A stretch of DNA of 5,956 nucleotides, from positions 1 to 5,956 of the forward strand of contig PWUP01000189.1 in assembly GCA_003562535.1 (NCBI GenBank). Direction: 5' to 3'. The notes under the pieces were generated by a model that saw nothing but the letters and a program-made list of their open reading frames with translations, was not told the DNA's origin and did not search any database. Source of the DNA: Gammaproteobacteria bacterium (lineage in GTDB: Bacteria; Pseudomonadota; Gammaproteobacteria; Competibacterales; Competibacteraceae). Positions 1 through 5,325 of the stretch are shown piece by piece (positions within the stretch are counted from its first letter, which is position 1; each line of letters starts with the position of its first letter). Made by a program: the position numbers and the translations under genes.

Positions 1-190
1 TCCAAGGCAGAAAAGTTAATCCCCCATAGGATCTGGGTAGACCCGGAACCGAACCTAGGCTTGTAACCGCATAATAGTCGATAAAATCCGAACCTATCGT
101 GAGAGCCCGAGCGTGATTTGGCATGGTGAAAAAGCTAGATAAGCCCAATAACAGGGACAAAATTAGCAATGGTGATTGTTTTACAGTCAT
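1..190 (-). CDS. Secreted protein, N-terminal part (runs off left edge)
   Basis: The ATG at 188-190 opens a frame with no stop to the window edge (63 codons visible). Residues 1-29 form a clear Sec signal peptide: short basic n-region (MTVKQ), leucine-rich core (LLILSLLLGL), and an AxA-type site, HARA, before LTIGSDF. The mature start continues with Asp/Tyr and then LGSVPGLP and YGGLTF. From memory this resembles the N-termini of some exported PEP-CTERM-type proteins of unknown function; the C-terminus that would show a sorting signal is outside the window. The ATG overlaps the TGA of the 56-residue ORF upstream (ATGA), and GGAAAG lies 5 bases before it, so it is probably the second gene of a two-gene transcript and translationally coupled. 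That it is a real exported protein is fairly safe; its function is unknown. Confidence 0.7.
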   Translation of the reverse strand, partial: MTVKQSPLLILSLLLGLSSFFTMPNHARALTIGSDFIDYYAVTSLGSVPGLPRSYGGLTFLPW

Positions 191-357
191 AGCAGCTTTC
201 CGTGGAAATCGGCCAACCAAACTTCCGAGTTCAGCGCGATCAACGCCTCACGTTCTTGGGTCGGTACAGCAAACACCGGAGGGAGAGTCAGCAGGATGAG
301 TACGACAGCAACCCCTAGAGTAGCGATAACACGATACAGCACAGCGTAATTGAGCAT
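187..357 (-). CDS. Small secreted peptide, 56 aa, with signal peptide
   Basis: The frame runs from ATG (355-357) to TGA (187-189). Residues 1-30 look like a signal peptide: MLNYAVLYR, a hydrophobic core (VIATLGVAVVLILLTL), then PPVFA before VPTQ. The mature part would be only about 26 residues (VPTQEREALIALNSEVWLAD then FHGKLL), with no cysteine. PTQEREALIAL resembles the segment just after the signal peptide in bacterial secreted leucine-rich-repeat proteins (ER-ALI-LY), so this may be the stub of a truncated longer gene; that is inference from memory. In favour of expression are a good promoter at 396-424, AGGT at 367-370 nine bases before the ATG, and the ATGA overlap with the next exported ORF. 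Alternatives are a true micro-protein or a leader that couples translation of the downstream gene. Confidence 0.55.
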   Translation of the reverse strand: MLNYAVLYRVIATLGVAVVLILLTLPPVFAVPTQEREALIALNSEVWLADFHGKLL

Positions 358-395
358 GATGAATTTACCTGTAGCGGTTTAACCCTTTCATCGGC

Positions 396-424
396 AAGAT
401 AGCTGCATCATAAAGAAGTGTCAA
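396..424 (-). promoter_or_regulatory. Predicted sigma70-type promoter for the leftward secreted-protein genes
   Basis: On the minus strand a perfect -35 TTGACA (419-424) is followed after exactly 17 bases by TATCTT (396-401), four of six matches to TATAAT. Transcription would start near 388-390 and give an untranslated leader of about 32 bases before the ATG at 357. The position just upstream of the 56-residue ORF fits. There is no experimental support. Confidence 0.6.
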
Positions 425-450
425 TGTTATGGGGTTGCGTTGGGGCATGA

Positions 451-654
451 CCGGAAAAACAATTAGCTCAGATCACCCAGCCAACGCAGGTGATTATCGG
501 CGCGAAAGATCGGGTGGTCAGCCCAGACGATTCACTGCGTGTGGCCGCTGGGCTACCCAATGCTCAAGCGGTGGTTTTACCTGGCTGTGGGCATGTGCCC
601 CAAGAGGAATGCCCACAGGCGGTGCTTGAGGCGATGCTAACGAATCCGTTCTAG
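451..654 (+). pseudogene. Alpha/beta hydrolase, C-terminal remnant
   Basis: Directly after an in-frame TGA (448-450), the plus strand reads PEKQLAQITQPTQVIIGAKD, continues RVVSPDDSLRVAAGLPNAQ, then AVVLPGCGHVPQEECPQAVL, ending EAMLTNPF and TAG (652-654). This is the typical end of an alpha/beta hydrolase. The strand VIIGAKDRVVSP carries the acid residue of the catalytic triad (the Asp of GAKD), and GCGHVPQEE carries the catalytic histidine. About 67 codons remain of a family usually 250-320 residues long. The nucleophile Ser motif, the oxyanion region and any start codon are missing: upstream lies the promoter of the divergent secreted-protein genes. No good start codon or ribosome site exists in this frame. 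The gene was therefore truncated at about 425-450, leaving a dead 3' end that still precedes its terminator. Confidence 0.72.
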
Positions 655-716
655 GCCAGCCGATTAACCGCACCATTCGGCGCTTCATGCCACCTTTGAG
701 GTAACCTTGCAGCCGC

Positions 717-751
717 CGGACGGGGCATGTTGCCCCGTCCGTAGCGTTTTT
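717..751 (+). terminator. Rho-independent terminator after the hydrolase remnant
   Basis: A perfect 11-bp stem, CGGACGGGGCA (717-727) and TGCCCCGTCCG (731-741), closes a 3-base loop. It is followed after TAGCG by five T (747-751). It lies 62 bases past the hydrolase stop and reads in the plus direction. The minus direction has no T-run after the stem, so it is one-directional. Confidence 0.8.
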
Positions 752-804
752 GTTGCGCTGGCTATCAATGTCGATCTCCACAGGGTGCAAAATCAAACAT
801 TGCA

Positions 805-823
805 ACGGGGTAAAATACCCCGT
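805..823. repeat. Hairpin related to the terminator stem; possible rnf 3' terminator
   Basis: ACGGGGTA (805-812) and TACCCCGT (816-823) form a perfect 8-bp stem with a 3-base loop. It shares ACGGGG...CCCCGT with the hairpin at 720-738 and has the same 19-base span. Read on the minus strand it is followed by TGCAATGTTTGATTTT, a broken T-rich tail, so it could weakly end rnf transcription 350 bases past rnfH. On the plus strand the T8 run is 20 bases away, too far for a classic terminator. Confidence 0.4.
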
Positions 824-916
824 CGCGCAACGCAAAATATCTGTTTTTTTTCTGCATAAACCTTATCCAATCTTGGGGTGGTGTGAGCCTTTCACCCACT
901 CGGCCTTTCGGCATTC

Positions 917-1090
917 CCACTGACGTGGTGATGTTGGCCTCGACCAAGTTAAGAAGGCTTGTCATGACCAGGAGACTGGGGCTAACCAACCCACTCACCC
1001 CCTTCCTTACTCCCTGTCGAAAGCGGCCACCGCTGGCGTTCACCGTGGCATTTCATGACCTTCCCAACGTCGCTCACCACTGACGTGGTG
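917..1090. repeat. 14-base direct repeat pair CCACTGACGTGGTG
   Basis: The identical 14-mer lies at 917-930 and 1077-1090, starting 160 bases apart. The right copy extends into a hairpin: CACCAC (1075-1080), TGAC, GTGGTG (1085-1090), a 6-bp stem. In the left copy only the inner CCAC/GTGG pairs. The DNA between them contains no recognised gene. The pair could be sites for a protein, the ends of a decayed element, or part of a structured transcript; the sequence alone does not decide. Confidence 0.45.
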
Positions 1091-1176
1091 TGCTCGGTCT
1101 GCACCCTCACTGACTCTTTAGAAAACATAAGATAGGTTTATAAAAAAGTAGGTTTTAGCGAGGGGTAGTAGGTATT

Positions 1177-1437
1177 TCAGTCATCCCGACGCGGCACTAA
1201 ATTGGGGTCACAGGTAATAGGACGATAAATTTCCACCCGATCACCGCTGTGCAACGGTGTATCGGGTTTGACCAGTTTGCCATAAATACCGATTTTTTGC
1301 GTGGTCAAGTCAATTCCCGGACACATCTCCAGCACCCCGGATTGGTGGATTGCCTCGACAGCGGTCGTGCCTTCAGCGACCTCAAGGCGCAGCCAGAGCT
1401 GTTCAATACCATCCGCATAGGCCACAGCAACTTTCAT
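1177..1437 (-). CDS. rnfH: RnfH family protein (ubiquitin-like beta-grasp)
   Basis: The 86-residue product begins MKVAVAYADGIEQLWLRLEV and contains the family's conserved middle and end: GTTAVEAI, IDLTTQKIGIYGKLVK, and GDRVEIYRP. These match the RnfH (UPF0125) family, small beta-grasp proteins of about 85-100 residues found at the end of Rnf operons (as in Rhodobacter) or elsewhere (as in E. coli). Their biochemical role is not settled; no catalytic or metal-binding residues stand out. I chose ATG 1435-1437 because GGAG lies 8 bases before it. An in-frame TTG at 1459-1461 overlaps the rnfE stop but has no support from the family's N-terminus. The gap to rnfE is 20 bases, and the stop is TGA. 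It is cytoplasmic: no signal peptide and no membrane segment. Confidence 0.93.
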   Translation of the reverse strand: MKVAVAYADGIEQLWLRLEVAEGTTAVEAIHQSGVLEMCPGIDLTTQKIGIYGKLVKPDTPLHSGDRVEIYRPITCDPNLVPRRDD

Positions 1438-1457
1438 AGTGCACTCTCCTGTCAACC

Positions 1458-2135
1458 TCAAACACCCGTGTCACTCACCGCACTCGCCTCGGTTTGTCGG
1501 GCGCGCCGCGTTTCCCATACTCGCTGCAAAGCCATTAAAAACCCGAGGGCGAGAAACCCGCCCGGCGGCAGAACCATCAGCAAGAATCCCTGGTATTCAG
1601 GGATGAGGGTGATTTCCATAAAGTGAAAGGCATCACCCAGCAGTAACCGAGCATCGGCAAACAGGGTGCCGGAACCCAGCAGCTCGCGCACCGCACCCAG
1701 CGCTACCAGCGCCAGGGTAAAACCAATGCCCATAGCCAGACCATCCACCGCAGCGGCCGCCACTGGGCGCTTGGACGCAAAGGCTTCAGCGCGGCCCAGA
1801 ATGCCACAGTTACATACAATCAAGGCGATAAACAGGCCCAACACCTGATACAGCTCGTATAACCAGGCATTCATGGCCATGTCTACTAGAGTCACCAGAC
1901 TGGCGATGATGACGATAAAAATCGGAATGCGGACACTGGGACTGACCCAGTTGCGGATTAACGCCACCGCTACATTGGCGCACAACAGCACGGCAGTTGA
2001 CGCCAGCCCCATGCCCAGACCGTTAGTAGCGGTTCCGGTAACGGCCAGTAATGGACACAGTGCCAGCATCTGGGCAAACACCATATTCTGCGTCCAGAGC
2101 CCATCACGGATAATGTCGCGATAAGCCGTGCTCAT
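1458..2135 (-). CDS. rnfE: Rnf complex membrane subunit RnfE
   Basis: RnfE is one of two homologous six-helix membrane subunits (with RnfA) that sit back to back with opposite topology. In solved Rnf structures they hold a [2Fe-2S] centre between them through half-helix cysteines. The 225-residue product shows the expected features: DGLWTQN, LCPLLAVTGTATNGLGMGLA with Cys27, the RIPIFIVIIAS segment, and IALIVCNCGILGRAEAFASK with Cys108 and Cys110. Cys27 and Cys110 align with the conserved pair; Cys108 and Cys52 are extra. Then follow GAVRELLGSGTLF and LPPGGFLALGF, with a polar tail after residue 205. Its ATG overlaps the rnfG stop (ATGA), and GAGG lies 10 bases upstream of it. The length is near that of E. 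coli RsxE, and it looks intact. Confidence 0.96.
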   Translation of the reverse strand: MSTAYRDIIRDGLWTQNMVFAQMLALCPLLAVTGTATNGLGMGLASTAVLLCANVAVALIRNWVSPSVRIPIFIVIIASLVTLVDMAMNAWLYELYQVLGLFIALIVCNCGILGRAEAFASKRPVAAAAVDGLAMGIGFTLALVALGAVRELLGSGTLFADARLLLGDAFHFMEITLIPEYQGFLLMVLPPGGFLALGFLMALQRVWETRRARQTEASAVSDTGV

Positions 2136-2764
2136 GGGGTCTGATCCTCAGTGGTGAATAGGTGAGTCTGCTGCTGTTCAAACCAGTGCAAGCCGTCCTT
2201 AACTGCCGCAACCACGGCGCGCGGCGTAATAGTCGCGCCGGAAAAGGCATCGAAATCACCGCCGTCGGGTTTCACCGCCCAGCGGGTTCCATCGTCCAGG
2301 GAACGGCCTTTAAACGAGGTGATCCACGGATCGCGGCGGATTTCGATCTTATCGCCCAGTCCTGGGGTCTCGCTATGGCGCGTGACCCTGACCCCCGTGA
2401 TCTGTCCGGCGTGATCCACCCCCATGACCAGATCAATCGGGCCAGCATAACCTTGGGCAACCTGCTGGAAGACCACGGCGACAATTTCGCCTTCGTGGCG
2501 GGCGCGATACACGGTCAGGGTTTGTCCGCTAGAATTGGTGAGTTCAACAGGATCGCTGAACACATCATGATCGGCAACATCAGACGGTAATACCTGGGTA
2601 AGTGAAGCGATCAGGGTGCGGGTTTCAACGGCGAGAATCGCCGGTGCAGTGATGCGGTGTGCCAACGCCAGGGCGGCTCCAGCAATCAGGGTGACGCAAC
2701 CTAAAGCAACCATTGGATACCAGACGGTAGTGAACCAGGCAGCACGCCGGGCGGTAATGTCCAT
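2132..2764 (-). CDS. rnfG: Rnf complex flavoprotein subunit RnfG
   Basis: RnfG is a single-anchor subunit whose FMN-binding domain lies outside the cytoplasmic membrane and carries FMN covalently on threonine. Visible in the 210 residues are an N-terminal membrane segment at about 13-37 (WYPMVALGCVTLIAGAALAL), the YAGPIDLVMGVD strand, the conserved HSETPGLGDKI (130-140), and FDAFSGATITP with flavinylation motif S175-G-A-T178; Thr178 is the expected attachment site. Attachment needs an ApbE flavin transferase, which is not in this window. The length matches the family (about 206-220). GGAGGAG inside the end of rnfD lies 9 bases before the ATG; only three bases separate it from the rnfD TAA. 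It is expected to pass electrons between RnfD and the RnfA/RnfE centre. Confidence 0.96.
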   Translation of the reverse strand: MDITARRAAWFTTVWYPMVALGCVTLIAGAALALAHRITAPAILAVETRTLIASLTQVLPSDVADHDVFSDPVELTNSSGQTLTVYRARHEGEIVAVVFQQVAQGYAGPIDLVMGVDHAGQITGVRVTRHSETPGLGDKIEIRRDPWITSFKGRSLDDGTRWAVKPDGGDFDAFSGATITPRAVVAAVKDGLHWFEQQQTHLFTTEDQTP

Positions 2765-2767
2765 CGT

Positions 2768-3790
2768 TTAGCGCTCCTCCGAGGCCAGTGGACGACCATC
2801 ACGCCGCCGACCAAAAATGCGTGGCCGCGTGTAATGATCAATCAGCGGAGTAGCGGCATTCATCAGCAGAATGGCAAAAGCCACTCCCTCGGGATACGCC
2901 CCCCAGGTGCGAATAATCCAGGTCAACAGGCCGCAACCAAGCCCGAAGATCCACTGCCCCAGCGGCGTCGAGGGCGAGGTCACATAATCCGTGGCGATAA
3001 AAAAGGCCCCCAGCATCACCGCACCGCTGAGCAGGTGAAACAGTGGCGAGGGCTGACTGTCGGGCAGCAAAGTATAAGCCAGGGTTGCCGGAATGATGAT
3101 CCCCAGTAAAAAGGCACTGGGGATGCGCAGACTGATCACACCGCGCAGGATTAAAAACACCCCGCCTGCAGCCAACAACAGGGCGCTGGTTTCCCCCATG
3201 CTGCCGGCATGATGACCCAGACTGTAGGTCAAGCCATCGAAACCACTGCCGGCAGGATCGAGCACTGTGGCACCGCTGATGCCATCGGCCAGGCTGGGGC
3301 TGCCGAAGGTAATGGCGAGCGCCTCTATCGGACCCGGCCCATTGCCTAAAGACGGCGGTATAATCCAGCGGGTCATTTCCAAGGGAAATGAAATCAGCAA
3401 CACCACCCGCGCAGCCATCGCCGGATTGAACACATTCTGTCCCAGCCCGCCGAAAATCTGCTTGACCACAATAATGGCAAACACCCCACCCACTACGGCA
3501 ATCCACCACGGTGCCCACGGCGGTAAAGACAGCGCCAGCAGCCAGCCGGTCAGAATCGCCGAGCCATCAGCCAGCGTCGGGCGCAACGGTCGCCCAGCCA
3601 GCACTACGGCCATTGTCTCGGCCAGCACACAGGTCACAATGGTAACCAGCCATAAATAAACCGCCGGCCAACCAAAGTACCAGAACCCGCTTAAGGTGGC
3701 CGGCAATAAGGCCAGCATCACCAGCAGCATGGTCTGACTCACAGGCCGTGCCCCGTGGGTATGGGGTGAGGGTAAAACGGCGGTGGTCAT
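2768..3790 (-). CDS. rnfD: Rnf complex membrane flavoprotein subunit RnfD
   Basis: RnfD is a polytopic membrane protein, homologous to NqrB, that carries covalent FMN and probably riboflavin and is thought to take part in ion translocation. The 340-residue product has many hydrophobic helices and the family's signatures in order: LADGSAILTGWLLALSLPP (73-91), GGLGQNVFNPAMAARVVLL (114-132), LADGISGATVLDP with flavinylation motif S172-G-A-T175, GAFFIATDYVTSPSTPLGQW (261-280), and YPEGVAFAILLMNAATPLID (299-318). Thr175 is the expected FMN site. A basic, polar tail (RPRIFGRRRDGRP) ends the protein on the likely cytoplasmic side. The ATG overlaps the rnfC TGA (ATGA), so translation is probably coupled to rnfC; this matters because rnfC is interrupted upstream. 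No damage is seen in rnfD itself. Confidence 0.96.
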   Translation of the reverse strand: MTTAVLPSPHTHGARPVSQTMLLVMLALLPATLSGFWYFGWPAVYLWLVTIVTCVLAETMAVVLAGRPLRPTLADGSAILTGWLLALSLPPWAPWWIAVVGGVFAIIVVKQIFGGLGQNVFNPAMAARVVLLISFPLEMTRWIIPPSLGNGPGPIEALAITFGSPSLADGISGATVLDPAGSGFDGLTYSLGHHAGSMGETSALLLAAGGVFLILRGVISLRIPSAFLLGIIIPATLAYTLLPDSQPSPLFHLLSGAVMLGAFFIATDYVTSPSTPLGQWIFGLGCGLLTWIIRTWGAYPEGVAFAILLMNAATPLIDHYTRPRIFGRRRDGRPLASEER

Positions 3791-4302
3791 GCCAGGGTTT
3801 GCTCGGCTTTTTTAGCGGCAGCAGCGGCTTTGGCCGCCGCTCGCGCCCGTTCTCGCTCGGCCTTGCGCTGGGCAGCGGCTTCGGCTTTGGCGCGGGCTTC
3901 GCGTTGTAAACGCTCACTGCGGGCTTCTGCCAGCGCCCGCAACTCCGCCTGTTTCTTGGCATCACGCTCATTGGCCGCTAGCTCGCCCTTGGCGTGGTTG
4001 AGATACTGCACCAGCGGAATCCCTGAGGAACAGACAAAGGCACAGGTTCCGCAACTGATGCAGTCCTTGAGACCGAGTTCCTGGGCGGCTGCTAAATCAT
4101 TGCTGCGCACCCGCGCCACAATTTCCAGTGGCAACAGTCCCATGGGGCAGGCGCTGACACAGGCTGAGCAGCGCACACAGGGGGTGGCCGCAGCGCCTGT
4201 GTTAATCTCTGACTCGGTGAGCATCAATACCCCACCGCTGCCCTTGATAATCGGGACGTGCAGCGAGGTGATGGCGATACCCATCATCGGGCCGCCCATC
4301 AC
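3787..4302 (-). CDS. rnfC: RnfC, C-terminal Fe-S part, downstream of an in-frame amber codon
   Basis: This is the second half of rnfC in the same frame as the first half; homology continues upstream to 4350 (ALIEFCGGLISEPARQ), so the coordinates give only the first possible restart codon, GTG 4300-4302. It holds MGGPMMG and two [4Fe-4S] motifs: CVRCSACVSACP and CISCGTCAFVCSS. In full-length numbering these are Cys383, 386, 389, 393 and Cys422, 425, 428, 432. All eight ligands are intact, followed by GIPLVQY. The last roughly 75 residues are an Ala/Lys/Arg/Glu-rich helix (AEARSERLQREARAKAEAAA onward), the short form of the long repetitive tail of E. coli RsxC. There is no well-spaced ribosome site for the GTG or the adjacent ATG (AGG sits only 2 bases before that ATG), so independent translation looks poor. 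It ends at TGA, overlapping the rnfD start. Confidence 0.85.
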   Translation of the reverse strand: MMGGPMMGIAITSLHVPIIKGSGGVLMLTESEINTGAAATPCVRCSACVSACPMGLLPLEIVARVRSNDLAAAQELGLKDCISCGTCAFVCSSGIPLVQYLNHAKGELAANERDAKKQAELRALAEARSERLQREARAKAEAAAQRKAERERARAAAKAAAAAKKAEQTLA

Positions 4303-4350
4303 CTGCCGTGCTGGTTCACTGATCAGCCCGCCACAGAATTCGATCAGCGC

Positions 4351-4353
4351 CTA
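4351..4353 (-). other. rnfC: In-frame TAG (amber) interrupting rnfC at codon 325 of 512
   Basis: On the minus strand the frame reads GTPV-TAG-ALIEFCGGLISE. The whole gene, 3787-5325, is a single open frame of 512 codons apart from this triplet, with no frameshift. In E. coli RsxC the equivalent stretch reads GTPVRHLL up to MGGPLMG, so the TAG replaces one internal residue and nothing is missing. One base change would give CAG (Gln), AAG (Lys), GAG (Glu) or another sense codon. Causes to separate are a sequencing error, a recent loss-of-function mutation, or readthrough/suppression. Confidence 0.9.
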
Positions 4354-5325
4354 GACCGGAGTACCCAGACGGACTTCCAGATTACGCGGGGTGCGCACCG
4401 CACCACCGGCCACAGTGACAATCCGCTGAGTCAGCGGTTCTCCCCAGCGAATCGCTTGGTGTATGGCTGCCGCCGTGCCGACATTATGCACCACAATACC
4501 GATATCAGCGGCCAGCTTAGTCGAGGGCACTTCCTGACCTGTCAGCCAGGCAATCAGGTGCTTTTCCGAACCCATAGGGTAGCGACTCGGAACCTTGATC
4601 ACGCTGATTTCGGGAAAATCACGAGCGGCGGACTGCATCTGGGCAATGGCGGCGGGTTTATTGGCCTCAATACCGATAACAATCCGTTCAGCACCGATGG
4701 CGTGGCGGATGATTCGCCCACCGTCGATGACCTGCTCAGCGCGTTCCTGCATCAGCCGGTCATCGCATGACAGATAAGGCTCACACTCACCGCCGTTGAG
4801 CACCAGGGTCTGAATCGGCTGGTTGTGCCCCAATCCCAGTTTAACTGCCGACGGAAACGTGGCTCCCCCCATGCCGACAATGCCCGCCTCTGCCACCCGC
4901 TCGGCGATTTCAGCGGGAGACAAGGTAAAAGGATCGACCGGCTCGCTGGCCAGTGCTTGATCCAATCCGTCGGGTTCCAATACCATGACCGGCCCGGTCA
5001 GACCCGAGGGATGGGCAATGGGGGCTGAGTTGATGGCGACAATCGTGCCCGAGGTGGGCGCATGGATCGGTGCCGAAACTCGGCCTTGAGCAGTAGCCAG
5101 TAACTGGCCGCGTACTACCTTAGCGCCACTGTACACTACCGGTCGTGCCGGGCTGCCGATATGCTGGCTCAGTGGCAAAATCAGTTGCTCAGGCAACGGC
5201 AGGGCGGTAATCGTGGTGCCCGAGGCCGGAGCCTTGCGATCCTCGGGATGGGCACCCCAACGCTGCATCAGCCGATTGGCACGGACAGTCAGTGGGGCAA
5301 GGGATACATTCATCATTAGGCTCAC
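4351..5325 (-). CDS. rnfC: RnfC, N-terminal FMN/NAD(H)-binding part, ended by an amber codon
   Basis: RnfC is the peripheral cytoplasmic subunit that exchanges electrons with NAD(H) through FMN, related to the Nuo51/NuoF fold. The 324 residues before the TAG include a barrel-sandwich-like region, LPLSQHIGSPARPVV with PIHAPTSGTIVAI (50-98), and the FMN-site region GIVGMGGATFPSAVKLG (148-164). LNGGECEPYLSCDDRLM (176-192), VPSRYPMGSEKHLIAWLTG (245-263) and the start of the SLBB-like domain, DIGIVVHNVGTA (274-285), follow. The Fe-S motifs lie beyond the stop. The start GTG (5323-5325) overlaps the rnfB TGA, in the style of the other junctions. ATG 5314-5316 or 5311-5313 are alternatives, and none has a strong ribosome site. 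Alone this product could not connect to the complex's Fe-S chain. Confidence 0.88.
   Translation of the reverse strand: MSLMMNVSLAPLTVRANRLMQRWGAHPEDRKAPASGTTITALPLPEQLILPLSQHIGSPARPVVYSGAKVVRGQLLATAQGRVSAPIHAPTSGTIVAINSAPIAHPSGLTGPVMVLEPDGLDQALASEPVDPFTLSPAEIAERVAEAGIVGMGGATFPSAVKLGLGHNQPIQTLVLNGGECEPYLSCDDRLMQERAEQVIDGGRIIRHAIGAERIVIGIEANKPAAIAQMQSAARDFPEISVIKVPSRYPMGSEKHLIAWLTGQEVPSTKLAADIGIVVHNVGTAAAIHQAIRWGEPLTQRIVTVAGGAVRTPRNLEVRLGTPV

Larger units (their letters stand above)
655..1176. other. Gene-free intergenic stretch between converging units
   Basis: No reading frame here in any of the six frames looks like a protein I recognise; the open frames are short, lack good ribosome sites and have no family motifs. 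The stretch separates the rightward hydrolase remnant from the leftward rnf operon. It holds an intrinsic terminator (717-751), a second related hairpin (805-823), a T8 run (844-851), a 14-base direct repeat (917-930 and 1077-1090) and short TAGGT repeats next to rnfH. Parts may be relics of decayed mobile DNA, but I cannot identify any element. Confidence 0.5.

Noticed and set aside
429..629. Plus-strand frame MGLRWGMTGKTISS... as a gene
   Set aside because: The alternative frame over the same bases gives a clear alpha/beta hydrolase C-terminus (GCGHVPQEE), so this one is a shadow.
873..930. GTGTG-initial, stem-rich sequence considered as a group II intron edge or structured RNA
   Set aside because: No domain V-like hairpin, no reverse transcriptase frame and no recognisable RNA family signature were found nearby.
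765..1083. Short open frames on both strands in the gene-free stretch
   Set aside because: None has a convincing ribosome site, a signal or membrane pattern, or motifs I recognise; the two strands overlap each other. I could not assign them to a transposase remnant.
1130..1177. T6 run on the minus strand just past rnfH and three TAGGT(T/A)TT/TA repeats (1133, 1149, 1169)
   Set aside because: No stem precedes the T-run, so it is not an intrinsic terminator; the repeats are short, unevenly spaced (16 and 20 bases) and within what AT-rich sequence gives by chance.
1438..1461. TTG at 1459-1461 as an upstream start for rnfH, adding eight residues
   Set aside because: The ATG at 1437 has a well-placed GGAG and gives the usual RnfH N-terminus; the extra residues cover the ribosome site itself.
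2838..3518. A 226-codon open frame on the minus strand overlapping rnfD
   Set aside because: It is a frame shadow of rnfD: no family resemblance, Cys/Arg/His-rich composition typical of a shifted GC-rich frame, while the rnfD frame has clear conserved motifs.
3830..4354. A 174-codon plus-strand open frame antisense to rnfC
   Set aside because: It is the Ala/Arg/Ser-rich complement of the rnfC Ala/Lys tail and Fe-S region; no ribosome site or motif supports it.
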